11,111 nucleotides of DNA, taken from assembly GCA_046730475.1 (NCBI GenBank), contig JBKPIY010000063.1:1-11111 (forward strand), written 5' to 3'. This DNA comes from JBKPIY01 sp046730475. GTDB taxonomy: Bacteria; Actinomycetota; Thermoleophilia; Solirubrobacterales; 70-9. The position numbers and the translations under genes were made by a program. Below, one piece after another: positions 1-6,292 of this stretch. The notes under the pieces are model-generated. The model ran no database searches and was not told the origin of the DNA. It worked only from the letters and a program-made list of their open reading frames with translations. Each line of letters begins with the position of its first letter. Within the stretch, counting starts at the first letter, position 1.

Positions 1-4
1 CACA

Positions 5-226
5 CACAACCGTGTGGGCGCGGGGTCGGCTGCGGGAGGAGGGCCCAAACCGCACCGCCGTGCGAAGTGGCTGTAGACGCCGCGGCTACACCCTTGTCTA
101 CAGCCCGACATGGCGATAGACAAGACGGCCGCCCGACGAACCCGAGGACACGTTGTTGTTGGCGCTCACTGCAATGCAAGGCCCGGACTGATCCCAGGAC
201 CGGACCGCTTGTACCACACGGTTGTG
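5..226. repeat. 13-bp inverted repeat pair (5-17 and 214-226)
   Basis: CACAACCGTGTGG at 5-17 is the exact reverse complement of 214-226. The pair encloses the competing hairpins, and its right copy ends 15 bases before the tRNA-Arg fragment begins. The purine/pyrimidine-biased sequence is slightly self-complementary, so chance is possible. Placement around the hairpins and against a tRNA fragment is consistent with recombination-associated sites. Confidence 0.35.
69..124 (+). promoter_or_regulatory. Two mutually exclusive stem-loops
   Basis: Bases 69-78 (GGCTGTAGAC) are the exact reverse complement of 96-105, giving a perfect 10-bp stem with a 17-nt loop. Bases 93-100 (CTTGTCTA) are the exact reverse complement of 117-124. 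The two stems share 96-100, so they cannot form together in one RNA. The core sequence appears as inverted GTAGAC/GTCTAC half-sites. This could be an attenuator-like RNA switch, a regulator's operator pair or recombinase binding sites. No gene starts immediately downstream, so the function is unknown. Confidence 0.5.
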
Positions 227-240
227 GTGGTCTGTCACCG

Positions 241-298
241 TGGATAGAGCGTCGGTCTACGAAGCCGAAGGTCACAGGTTGAAATCCTGTCGGGCGCT
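241..298 (+). pseudogene. tRNA-Arg(ACG) 3' fragment, possible att remnant
   Basis: The stretch reads as the 3' two-thirds of a tRNA. It has the end of the D arm (GGATAGAGC), an anticodon stem TCGGT/GCCGA with loop CTACGAA (anticodon ACG, arginine), a variable loop, a T stem ACAGG/CCTGT and the 3' acceptor strand CGGGCGC. The 5' half is missing: bases upstream of 241 offer neither the GCGCCCG acceptor strand nor a GCTC D-stem strand. The T loop reads TTGAAAT instead of the usual TTCGAAT, losing the near-invariant C56. It is therefore not a working tRNA. Integrative elements commonly use tRNA 3' halves as attachment sites and leave such copies at their borders, so an att remnant is the leading explanation. 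No integrase was seen. Confidence 0.72.
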
Positions 299-438
299 CA
301 GGATGGGCCGATCCAGGAGCGGCGGGCGCACCCGGCACCCCTTCCGCAATCGCGCTGGGAAATGCTGGCGTTTCGCGAGCGTGCCGGCCCAGTTTTCCGA
401 GAACGCTGTCGATTCTGGAGCCCGTCGTTCGTCGTATT

Positions 439-455
439 GACAGGAGCAACCTGTC
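439..455 (+). promoter_or_regulatory. Hairpin just upstream of the ribosome binding site
   Basis: GACAGG (439-444) pairs perfectly with CCTGTC (450-455) across the five-base loop AGCAA. It sits four bases before the AAGGAGG ribosome binding site (459-465) of the gene at 474. It could be a small operator or a 5'-leader hairpin affecting translation. A TTGACA hexamer at 437-442 overlaps it, but no -10 sequence follows at the right distance. Confidence 0.35.
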
Positions 456-473
456 GGAAAGGAGGAGCCCAAG

Positions 474-1118
474 ATGCAGTCAGACGATGTTCTGCCGCAG
501 CAGTCGTTCCCGGCCGGGCGCGAGCGACCACCGGTGATCACCGACTACGAGGATTTCACCAAGATGGCCCTCAGCGCCGCGCAGCTCGAAGAACTCGTCG
601 GGGACAGCGGCCAGTGCGTTTTCAACTGGTCGACCGGAGACGGATACCCGGTCGGTGTCGTGATGGCCTACCTCTACCGCCACGGCAGGTTCTGGATGAA
701 CTGCGCGGAGCGCCGAAAGCGGGTGACCGCCCTCCGCGCTCGACCGCAGTCGGCCGTCGTGGTTAGCAACGGCGAAAAGATGGCCAGCTTCAAGGGGCAG
801 TCGGTGATCCATGCTCCGCAGGACGCCGATTGGGACGAGCTGAAGACCTGGTTCCACGCCGCACTTGCAGGGACGGAGAAGGACCCCGACAACCCAGCGG
901 CCCGGAGCTTTGAGAAGTTCCTCGACGGACCTCACCAAGTCATCATCGAGACCGCGCCCGCCCTCATCGTGAGCTTCGATTTTGGAAGGTTTGTCGCCAC
1001 TACGCAGGCGGCGATCGCGGCCACCCTCGGACCGGATCAGCCCAGGAGCTTCTGCCGCGCCGCGGCCGAACCCAAGTGGTCGCGGCGGATCCCGTGGCAA
1101 AGGGAGACACGGTGCTGA
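474..1118 (+). CDS. Pyridoxamine 5'-phosphate oxidase-like split-barrel protein
   Basis: This 214-residue protein resembles the FMN/F420-binding split-barrel (PNPOx-like) family, whose members are small soluble flavin- or deazaflavin-dependent redox proteins. The family-like core lies at about residues 45-105: CVFNWSTGDGYPVGVVMAYL, then a GRFWMNC strand, then RRKRVTALR followed by SAVVVS, the barrel strands usually seen around the cofactor site. The C-terminal half is helical and ends in an arginine-rich tail (from about residue 190) less typical of the family, so the end may have been altered by a rearrangement. The ATG start is well supported: a strong AAGGAGG lies nine bases upstream. The substrate cannot be told from sequence. 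The gene stands alone, downstream of the tRNA fragment, and the sequence after it is debris. Family assignment is fairly secure; the exact reaction is unknown. Confidence 0.8.
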   Translation: MQSDDVLPQQSFPAGRERPPVITDYEDFTKMALSAAQLEELVGDSGQCVFNWSTGDGYPVGVVMAYLYRHGRFWMNCAERRKRVTALRARPQSAVVVSNGEKMASFKGQSVIHAPQDADWDELKTWFHAALAGTEKDPDNPAARSFEKFLDGPHQVIIETAPALIVSFDFGRFVATTQAAIAATLGPDQPRSFCRAAAEPKWSRRIPWQRETRC

Positions 1119-1186
1119 AGCTGTCAGCGGACCGTGCGCAGACACCAGCCATGAGCGCCGAAGTGTCAAGCAGCGCGGCCAAGTAG
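1112..1186 (+). CDS. Possible 24-residue ORF overlapping the end of the previous gene
   Basis: A GTG start at 1112 with AGGGAG about seven bases upstream opens a 24-codon frame ending in TAG at 1186. It overlaps the end of the split-barrel gene by seven bases. The peptide (beginning MLKLSADRAQ) is not recognised. The spacing resembles translational coupling, but a frame this short in GC-rich DNA can arise by chance. It could also be the start of a gene lost at the rearrangement that follows. Confidence 0.2.
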   Translation: MLKLSADRAQTPAMSAEVSSSAAK

Positions 1187-1209
1187 CAGTTCGGCGTTTG
1201 CTTCAGGGT

Positions 1210-1356
1210 GAGCGCATCGGGCCGCTGGCTGTGGTCTCGGTCGAGGAGCTGTGCTTCTACGAGGGGTTCGCCCAACAAGGGAGAACGCTCCTGAGCTTGA
1301 TTCGGGGCTGGAAGTCGGGACCGGATGCGAGGCAGCGGTTCAGGAATTATCTGATC
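1210..1356 (+). pseudogene. Coding-like fragment of an unrecognised protein
   Basis: About 49 codons have a convincing protein-like composition (GPLAVVSVEELCFYEGFA, then LLSLIRGWKSGP and FRNYLI), with no start codon and no independent ribosome binding site. The alternation of a hydrophobic strand, an acidic helix and a RGW motif reminds me of the C-terminal part of some nuclease-related hypothetical proteins, but I cannot name the family. It runs in the same frame into the permease fragment that follows. The resulting open frame from 982 to 1827 appears to be an accidental join of two unrelated pieces. Treat it as a remnant of unknown origin. Confidence 0.35.
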
Positions 1357-1431
1357 GCGCTAGGAGCAGCGGCCTCCAAAACCGTCGGCCATGTGACGCG
1401 GCCCCCACGGGATCCGACTCTCTTGGCTACC

Positions 1432-1827
1432 CGCCTGCCGATCGCCACCTTCGCCCTCGCCGGTGGCGACCCGACGCCCGGAGCGGGGCTGATCGCGAAG
1501 TCCGCGGGCTGGGTGGCGCTGGCCAACGGCGTCGTCTGTGTGCTGGCGGTCGGATTCGCCTCGCTGATCGGCTCCCGCGCCGCCGCACTCACGGCGCTGA
1601 TCGGCTGGGAGCTCGTCGTCAGCCCGCAGCTCGTGGATGCGGCGAGCCTCGGCGCGGCTCGAAAGGTGCTGATCGATGCGGCCGTCCTACGGGTCGAGCC
1701 GGGTCCGGCAATCAGCGGCACGCCGCACGTTCCGATGTCGATCGCCACCGTCGCGGCGGTGCTCGTCGCCTGGCCGCTGGCCGTGGCGATCATGGGCGCC
1801 TGGCGGACCCGGGTGCGGGACGCCTGA
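1432..1827 (+). pseudogene. C-terminal fragment of a membrane permease, probably ABC-2 type
   Basis: The final 131 residues of this frame (from RLPIATFALAGG to RTRVRDA) hold strongly hydrophobic segments. These include SAGWVALANGVVCVLAVGFA, then AAALTALIGWELVVSPQLV, then MSIATVAAVLVAWPLAVAIM, with a short polar C-terminus. This layout fits the last transmembrane helices of an ABC-2-type permease, the membrane half of an ATP-driven exporter. The N-terminal helices are missing and the partner ATPase is not in the window. The stop codon TGA overlaps the ATG of the next gene at 1827, so the two were probably one operon before the 5' part was lost. Membrane nature is clear; the ABC-2 label is an inference. 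Confidence 0.5.
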
Positions 1828-3027
1828 TGAGCGCCGCTGACGCCCCCTCGCGGCGGCTCCTCTATCTCGTCAACCTCAAGATCGCCCTCGTCTGCGGGGT
1901 CATTGCCGTCCACACCGCGATCACCTACGGCATGGACGGCTCGTGGTACCTGGAGTCCTACGATCGGCTCGCGGCCCCGGGTTCGCGACCTGCTCACAAC
2001 CGTCGGCGCGATCGGCTGGCTGTTCGGGCTGGGCCTCTTCTTCCTGATCTCGGGCCGCCTGAGCGCGCGCTCGCTCGAGCGCAAGGGGCCCCGACGGTTC
2101 ATGCGCGAGCGCCTGTTTCGCCTCGGGCTCCCCCTCCTTGCCTACACGCTCCTCGTCGGCCCCGTGCTCGAGTACGCGAGCGAGAGAGCCGACGGAGAGG
2201 GCCGGGCGTTTTGGCCCTTCGTCTCACACGCGTTCTGGGGATTCGACCCGGGGCCGACCTGGTTTCTCGAGGCGCTGCTTGGCTTCTCCGCGGCCTACGC
2301 GCTGTGGCGGGCTCTCCGCCCGGCGCCCGCAGTCGGCCAGACCGCGACCGGTCGCGGCGCGCATCCGCTGCGGGGTCGCGACGTCGGCGCGGTGGCCCTG
2401 GGAATCGCGATCGTCTCGTTCGCCGCCCGCTTCGCGTTTCCGCTCGGCTCCGAGCAGCTTCACCTCCAGCTCGCGATCTTCCCCCAGTACGCGGTCCTGT
2501 TCGCCTTCGGAGTCGCCGCCGGGCGGCGCGCTTGGCTCGAGGGCCTGCCGCCGCACCTCGCCCGCCGCTGCGGGCTCGCCGCGCTGGCCACCGCGCTGAT
2601 CCTGCCGCTCGTCCTTCTCGCGGGCGGGTTCTTCGCCGGCAACGACGATGCCTTCGCGGGCGGCTGGCACTGGCAGGCCCTCGGGGCCCCCGTCGCCGAG
2701 GGGACTCTTGCCCCCTGCGCGTCCGTATGGCTCGTGGCGCTCTTCCGCCGCCGCCTCGATCACAAGGGTTCGCTCGCCCGGCGCCTCGGCGACGCCGCCT
2801 ACGGCGCCTTCCTCCTGCACCCTCCGGTGGTCGTCGGCTTGGCTCTGGCGGTCCACCCGCTCGCCGCTCCTGCCCCACTGAAGCTCGCCGTCGTCCTCGG
2901 CGCCGGGATCTCGGCGTCGTTCGGCGTGGCGATCCTGGTCACTCGACTCGGGCCGGTGGCACGGGTGATTGGAGTCGCCCCCGCGGCCCCGGCGCCAGTC
3001 CCACGCCCAGCTGGATCAACGGCGTGA
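1827..3027 (+). pseudogene. Acyltransferase-3-type integral membrane protein, one frameshift
   Basis: Frame one starts at ATG 1827 (MSAADAPSRRLLYLVNLKIA, then a helix with the family-typical H in AVHTAITYG). It runs until about 1979, where the protein continues one frame later (VRDLLTTVGAIGWLFGLGLF, then FFLISG). Removing one G from the GGG at 1979-1981 joins the halves into a 399-residue protein, the usual length of acyltransferase-3 (OafA-like) proteins. These move acyl groups onto extracytoplasmic sugars or lipids. About ten hydrophobic helices follow, including a conserved-looking FRLGLPLLAYTLLVGPV near residue 100 and AAYGAFLLHPPVVVGLALA near the C-terminus. The last ten or so residues are alanine/proline-rich. 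ATG overlaps the permease stop by one base, suggesting former co-transcription. The frameshift may be real or a sequencing error; the rest of the frame is undamaged. Confidence 0.7.
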
Positions 3028-3055
3028 CCGCTGGGCGAGCCCGCGAAGGAGATGC

Positions 3056-3846
3056 ATGTCGTTCTTTAAGGAGAGACCAGCGCGCAGTACATCGCCGAGT
3101 TCCAATCGGGAATCCTTGCGGAGCTCGAGGCCTTTAGCCCCGACTGGGTCAAGACCGCCGTCATCGGGGGCTCGGACAATCCCGCGCCCCCGGGTGAGCC
3201 GTCCTACGAGGCGATCCGGCGGCTCAATTTCTCCGACCTTGGAGACAAGGAGCTGATGCCCAAGACTGAGCAGCTCCTCAAGTCGTTCCTCTACAAGTCG
3301 TTCAACCGAGACAGCGTCCTTGCTGCCGCGATGGAGGCGTCCTTCAATGTGACGCCGCTGTACGCGCCGATGGTCGAGCGCCGCGGCAGTGCGGCTGACT
3401 ACGCTGGGTCCGAGGCGCTCAGCATCCTCGTTCCGAACGTCGGAGCGCTCCCCTGGGAAGTCGTCGTCGAGTATCGCGAGCATCGCGGGAGCGCCCAGGC
3501 ACGGGCTCGTCTGCGCGAGTTCGAGCAGCTCGCCGCCGAAGAGGAGCCGCAGGATGCCTACGACTTCCTCAAGAAGGTGAGCCGTGAGGTGAACCGCGCG
3601 TACCAGGCCGCAATCGAGGATCTAGCCCCGAGTTGCCGGAGGGATCTGGCCGAAGGAAGCGCTGCTCACAGCCATCTCGTGATTAGTGTCATAGGGCCTG
3701 TGATCGAGAGGGTCGCTGCTGTCGCAGGATCAGCCTCCGAGTCCCCACGCGTTCAACGGGTCCTGGATCGCCGCCCTTATGAAGCTGCAGAACGCCTGAT
3801 CTCTTGTCAAGCCCGGTTGAAAACTGGGCCACTTCTGCCGGGTTGA
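3056..3846 (+). pseudogene. Unrecognised soluble protein, frameshifted at its start and truncated at its end
   Basis: ATG 3056 (MSFFKE) follows an AAGGAG about four bases upstream, but its frame is meaningless after six codons. From 3073 the adjacent frame gives a sensible protein: ETSAQYIAEFQSGILAELEA, then PDWVKTAVIGGSDNP. It continues to a mid-region with LPWEVVVEYREHRGSAQARA (about residues 140-160) and a charged helical segment ending IEDLAP. A single missing base near 3073 would restore MSFFKEETSAQYIAEF. An in-frame ATG at 3256 could express only the C-terminal 196 residues. The last 14 codons (from about 3804) are encoded by an IS21-like end, so the natural C-terminus is lost. No catalytic motif or signal peptide is visible. 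I do not recognise the family. Confidence 0.5.
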
Positions 3847-3858
3847 AAAGTGGTCCAC
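3805..3858 (+). mobile_element. IS21-like terminal repeats (element end only)
   Basis: TGTCAA at 3805 is followed by two near-identical repeats, GGTTGAAAACTGGGCCAC at 3815-3832 and GGTTGAAAAGTGGTCCAC at 3841-3858, 26 bases apart. Repeated TTGAAAA-x-TGG-x-CCAC blocks starting just after a TG are the pattern I know from the ends of actinobacterial IS21-family elements, where they act as transposase binding sites. No istA or istB reading frame follows, so only the end remains. It lies inside the tail of the preceding gene. The family label rests on motif recall. Confidence 0.55.
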
Positions 3859-4003
3859 CCAGATAGATCCCGCCTGCGGAGCCGAGCCGTAGGCGAGGCG
3901 GAGCACGCGGGAGCCGACGTCAGTCGGCGGCAGGCGCAGGCCCCAGGTCCTTCTATCATTCGTCGCAAGTATCGTTCTTGGGTTTACGACTACGTTTGCG
4001 GGC
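3859..4003. other. Non-coding stretch, no gene seen
   Basis: Between the IS21-like end and the C-terminal piece of the interrupted minus-strand ORF I see no convincing reading frame. The part at 3869-3950 is purine-rich with repeated GAGCC/GGCGAGG words, perhaps leftover from the IS21-type element. The part from 3950 on is less GC-rich than its surroundings. Confidence 0.4.
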
Positions 4004-4058
4004 TTACCGTCTCACCCGCGCTTCACGCGCGGTGAGTGACAGCTTGATTCCGTTCTCG
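4004..4058 (-). pseudogene. C-terminal piece of the ORF interrupted by IS256
   Basis: Read on the minus strand, this stretch encodes GIKLSLTAREARVRR and a TAA stop at 4004-4006. It carries the left copy of the target duplication (4051-4058). When the IS256 element and one copy of the duplication are removed, this tail joins in frame to the N-terminal piece at 5542-5841, giving DAYDEN followed by GIKLSL. The rejoined product is 115 residues. Confidence 0.5.
4051..4058. repeat. Left target-site duplication of the IS256 element
   Basis: CGTTCTCG here is identical to 5541-5548. Eight to nine bases is the usual duplication length for IS256-family insertions. The copies abut the outer ends of the inverted repeats exactly. 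Confidence 0.8.
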
Positions 4059-5540
4059 GAGGTTGTCCGAGATCCCGTAGAACTTTGAACGGCGGTCCTC
4101 CCGCCTCGTCCGCTCCCGTTGGGAGCGTTCGGGGCGCAAACCAAGTCCGATGAGGACAGGAGCAACCGCCATGAAGAAGGTATCGGCAACGAAGGTCGTC
4201 AACGCGGTCGAGGCCGCCGAGACGCCGCTCCCACCGCAGATCCAGGAGGCGCTCGGCAAGTCTCGTCGGGGCGGCGAAGGAGGGCCTGCTCGCCCTGAGC
4301 GTCGGCGTCGGGCTCGGCGTCGTCCACGAACTTATGGAGGCCGAAGTCGACGAGGTGGTCGGCACGAAGGGCAAGCACGACCGCCAGCGCAGCGCGGTGC
4401 GCCATGGCCACGAGAACGGCTCGATGACGCTGGGTGGGAGGCGCGTGAATGTGAGCCGCCCCCGGATCCGCTCTGCCGACGGCTCCCAGGAGCTGCCCCT
4501 CGCCAGCTACGAGCACTTCGCCGACCGCGATCCGCTGACGAGGGCGGTGATGGACCGGATGCTCGCCGGCGTCTCGACCCGGCGCTTCTCCGGGGTCGGC
4601 GAGCCGGTCGGCTGCGAGGTCGAGCGGGAGGCATCATCGACGTCGCACTCGACGGTCTCGGAGCTGTTCATCAAGCGCACCCGCACCGCGCTCGGCGAGC
4701 TGATGGAGCGTTGCCTCTCAGACGTGCGCCTGGCGGCGATGATGATCGACGGCCTCGAGATCGCCGAGCGCACCCACGTTGTCGCGCTCGGGATCACGAC
4801 CGAGGGCCGCAAGCTCCCGCTCGGGCTCTGGGAGGGCTCGACCGAGAACGCGACCCTCGCCCGGGCGCTGCTGTCGGACCTCGTCGACCGCGGGCTGGAC
4901 CCCGAGCAGGGGATCCTGGTCGTGATCGACGGCGCGAAGGCGCTGCGGGCCGCGATCCGCGACGTGTTCGGGACCAACGCCGCGGTGCAGAGATGCCAAC
5001 GGCACAAGGAAAGGAATGTGGGTCGAGCAGCTGCCCGAGAACGACCGTCCGGCGATCCGCACCCGGCTGCGGGCGGCCTGGGCGCTGGCCGATCACGATC
5101 TCGCCCGCTCGCGGCTGGAGCTGCTCGCGATCGAGCTCGACGCGAGCTGGCCCGACGCGACGCGCTCGCTTCGCGAGGGGCGAGGAGACGCTCACCCTGA
5201 TGCGGCTCGGGATCACGGGCCAGCTCGCGAAGACGCTCGCCTCGACCAACCCCTGCGAGTCGATGATCGAGATCGTCCGCCGCACCCAGCGCAACGTCAA
5301 GCGCTGGCGCGACGGCGACATGCGGCTGCGCTGGAGCGCCGCCGGGATGCTCGAGGCCGAGCGCCAGTTCCGGCGGATCATCGGCTACCGCGACCTCGCC
5401 AAGCTCGTCGCCGCGGTCGAGCGCGAGGTTTCCCTACCCAGCCCTACCGACGCCGGCAGGAAGGAGGCGCCCGAGGCAGTTACGGTGTGATCGGCAAGTC
5501 AGGATCGCCGTCGAGGTTCTACGACGATCCGGACATCCTC
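4059..5540 (+). mobile_element. IS256-family insertion sequence, 1482 bp
   Basis: The element is bounded by imperfect 25-bp inverted repeats: 4059-4083 begins GAGGTTGTCCG and ends CGTAGAAC, and the reverse complement of 5516-5540 begins GAGGATGTCCG and ends CGTAGAAC. Eighteen of 25 positions agree without gaps, more if one base is shifted. It is flanked by the 8-bp direct repeat CGTTCTCG on both sides. It contains a single mutator-type transposase reading frame on the plus strand, now broken. Length, repeats, duplication size and gene content all fit IS256. The intact duplication suggests that no rearrangement has occurred since insertion. Confidence 0.88.
4171..5490 (+). pseudogene. IS256-family (mutator) transposase with three frameshifts
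   Basis: This DDE transposase would have cut and pasted the surrounding element. ATG 4171 is preceded by AGGAG at 4158-4162. The protein is readable only by changing frame three times. It begins MKKVSATKVVNAVEAAE; shifts near 4255-4262 into LVGAAKEGLLALSVGVGLG; shifts at GGG 5020-5022 after HKERNV into VEQLPENDRPAIRTRL; and shifts at GGGG 5177-5180 into EETLTLMRLGITGQLAKTL, ending at TGA 5490. Each is a one-base gain relative to an intact frame. The catalytic residues survive: Asp in MMIDGLE (4748-4750), Asp in VVIDGAKALR (4928-4930) and Glu in NPCESMIE (5257-5259), with the family's C-x2-H in RCQRHK. The intact length would be about 439 residues, normal for the family. As sequenced it cannot make a full transposase. 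Confidence 0.9.
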
Positions 5541-5548
5541 CGTTCTCG
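5541..5548. repeat. Right target-site duplication of the IS256 element
   Basis: CGTTCTCG repeats the bases at 4051-4058 and starts immediately after the right inverted repeat. It also encodes the junction codons of the interrupted minus-strand ORF. Confidence 0.8.
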
Positions 5549-5841
5549 TCGTAGGCGTCCCAATAGACGCTAGCGGCGTACCCCGCCGCTGCCTCGTCCC
5601 GGCGTGCCTCCTCCGCCTGCCGCTCTAGCTCGAGTCGGTCCGCGTTGCTGGGGACGTTGACCCGTTTCGCCTCTTTGATCACCTCCTGCATCAGGTCTTC
5701 CTCTCGGTCTTCGTTTGCATCCCGCTTCCGCTTCGCCTCCAGCTCCCGTAGGTCGCGCTCGCGCTCGCGGTGGGCATTGAGGAGGGCGGCCGCCCGCCTG
5801 GCCGTCCGGGCGAACGGCGCAGCGGCACTCCTGTCATCCAT
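5542..5841 (-). pseudogene. Charged, coiled-coil-like hypothetical protein interrupted by IS256
   Basis: The first 100 codons of a minus-strand ORF start at ATG 5839-5841 (MDDRSAAAPFARTARRAAAL). Residues 20-80 are extremely rich in Arg, Glu, Asp and Lys in heptad-like spacing (RERERDLRELEAKRKR, then EEDLMQEVIKEAKR and LELERQAEEARRDEA), predicting a long amphipathic helix. The end is YAASVYWDAYDEN. The IS256 element then interrupts the frame; the current frame runs on into the element and stops at 5434. Without the element the ORF ends 15 codons later at 4004. It lies 48 bases downstream of the small membrane protein gene on the same strand and could share its transcript. There is no clear ribosome binding site and no recognised family, so whether it was ever a real gene is only moderately supported. 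Confidence 0.45.
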
Positions 5842-5889
5842 CCGGCCATCACGCTTCGCGGGCCGTAGTGCCTTGCGGTGCTCGGGGGC

Positions 5890-6153
5890 TCAATCAAGTG
5901 GGCGGCCGTCCTTCAGCTCGGAGGCCATGACAAACGGCGAGCTCGCCCGAGCGTCCGCATCGCGTCCGGCGCCGGCGAGTTCCGCCGCAGATACGACCCG
6001 CGAGCGGTCTCCGTACAGCCGCTCGTAGACCTCCCGCTCCGACATGCCCGGGTTGATCTTTGGCTTCCTGGCGGGCGGCTGCGAGGAGCGCAGCAAGGCC
6101 CAGCTGGCCAACGCGACCAACGCAACCGCAAGCAAAATGACCGCGATCACCAC
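5890..6153 (-). CDS. Small membrane-anchored hypothetical protein
   Basis: This 87-residue ORF starts at GTG 6151-6153. Residues 1-21 (VIAVILLAVALVALASWALL after the start) form one uninterrupted hydrophobic helix. A basic, proline-containing linker follows (PPARKPKINPG), then a soluble tail with MSEREVYERLYGDRSRVVSA. A single N-terminal anchor with a short charged tail is common for small actinobacterial membrane proteins. No signal-peptidase site is evident, so it is probably a membrane anchor rather than a secreted protein. No good ribosome binding site is visible, and the start lies in a stretch of remnants, so the promoter may be shared with the upstream NTF2-like gene. The function is not recognised. 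Confidence 0.5.
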   Translation of the reverse strand: MVIAVILLAVALVALASWALLRSSQPPARKPKINPGMSEREVYERLYGDRSRVVSAAELAGAGRDADARASSPFVMASELKDGRPLD

Positions 6154-6181
6154 CGCTCGATCTTAGGCCTGCGGCGAACGG

Positions 6182-6292
6182 CCGCGTCAGCTGCCAGACG
6201 GCGAAGCGCAGGTCCTCCTGGCCGTCCACCCGCAGCAGGTGTGTGGCGAGCGCTTCGTGACCCTCGGTGGTCAGGGCCGCGCTACGCGGCAT
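6182..6292 (-). pseudogene. Short coding-like fragment, possibly a JAB/ThiF-type N-terminus
   Basis: From ATG 6290-6292 the minus strand reads MPRSAALTTEGHEALATHLL, then RVDGQEDLRFAVWQLTR, after which the frame loses protein-like character. The HLLRxDGQED pattern reminds me of the N-termini of some actinobacterial JAB/ThiF-type proteins, but this is recall from about 20 residues. The start overlaps the end of the truncated NTF2-like fragment, and the end lies 28 bases before the start of the small membrane protein. If real, it is a 37-codon leftover. Confidence 0.3.

Noticed and set aside
230..300. A functional tRNA gene.
   Set aside because: The 5' acceptor and D-stem strands are absent and the T loop lacks C56, so a cloverleaf cannot form.
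437..466. TTGACA at 437-442 as a promoter -35 box for the split-barrel gene.
   Set aside because: The position where a -10 box would fall is occupied by the AAGGAGG ribosome binding site, leaving no room for a transcript start.
480..1169. 229-codon minus-strand frame opposite the split-barrel gene.
   Set aside because: The plus-strand frame has a strong ribosome binding site and family motifs; the minus frame has neither.
2099..2878. Long minus-strand open frame rich in arginine.
   Set aside because: It is antisense to the acyltransferase, with low-complexity Arg/Gly/Pro composition and no start signal.
1251..3137. A 628-codon open frame on the plus strand.
   Set aside because: Apart from the first 50 acyltransferase codons (1827-1979) it is arginine/alanine-rich and lies out of frame with the clear membrane protein. 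It is a GC-driven shadow.
439..4167. Identical 13-mer GACAGGAGCAACC at 439-451 and 4155-4167, each shortly before a start codon.
   Set aside because: It overlaps a ribosome binding site in only one case, and a 13-base match in 11 kb of GC-rich DNA is expected about once by chance.
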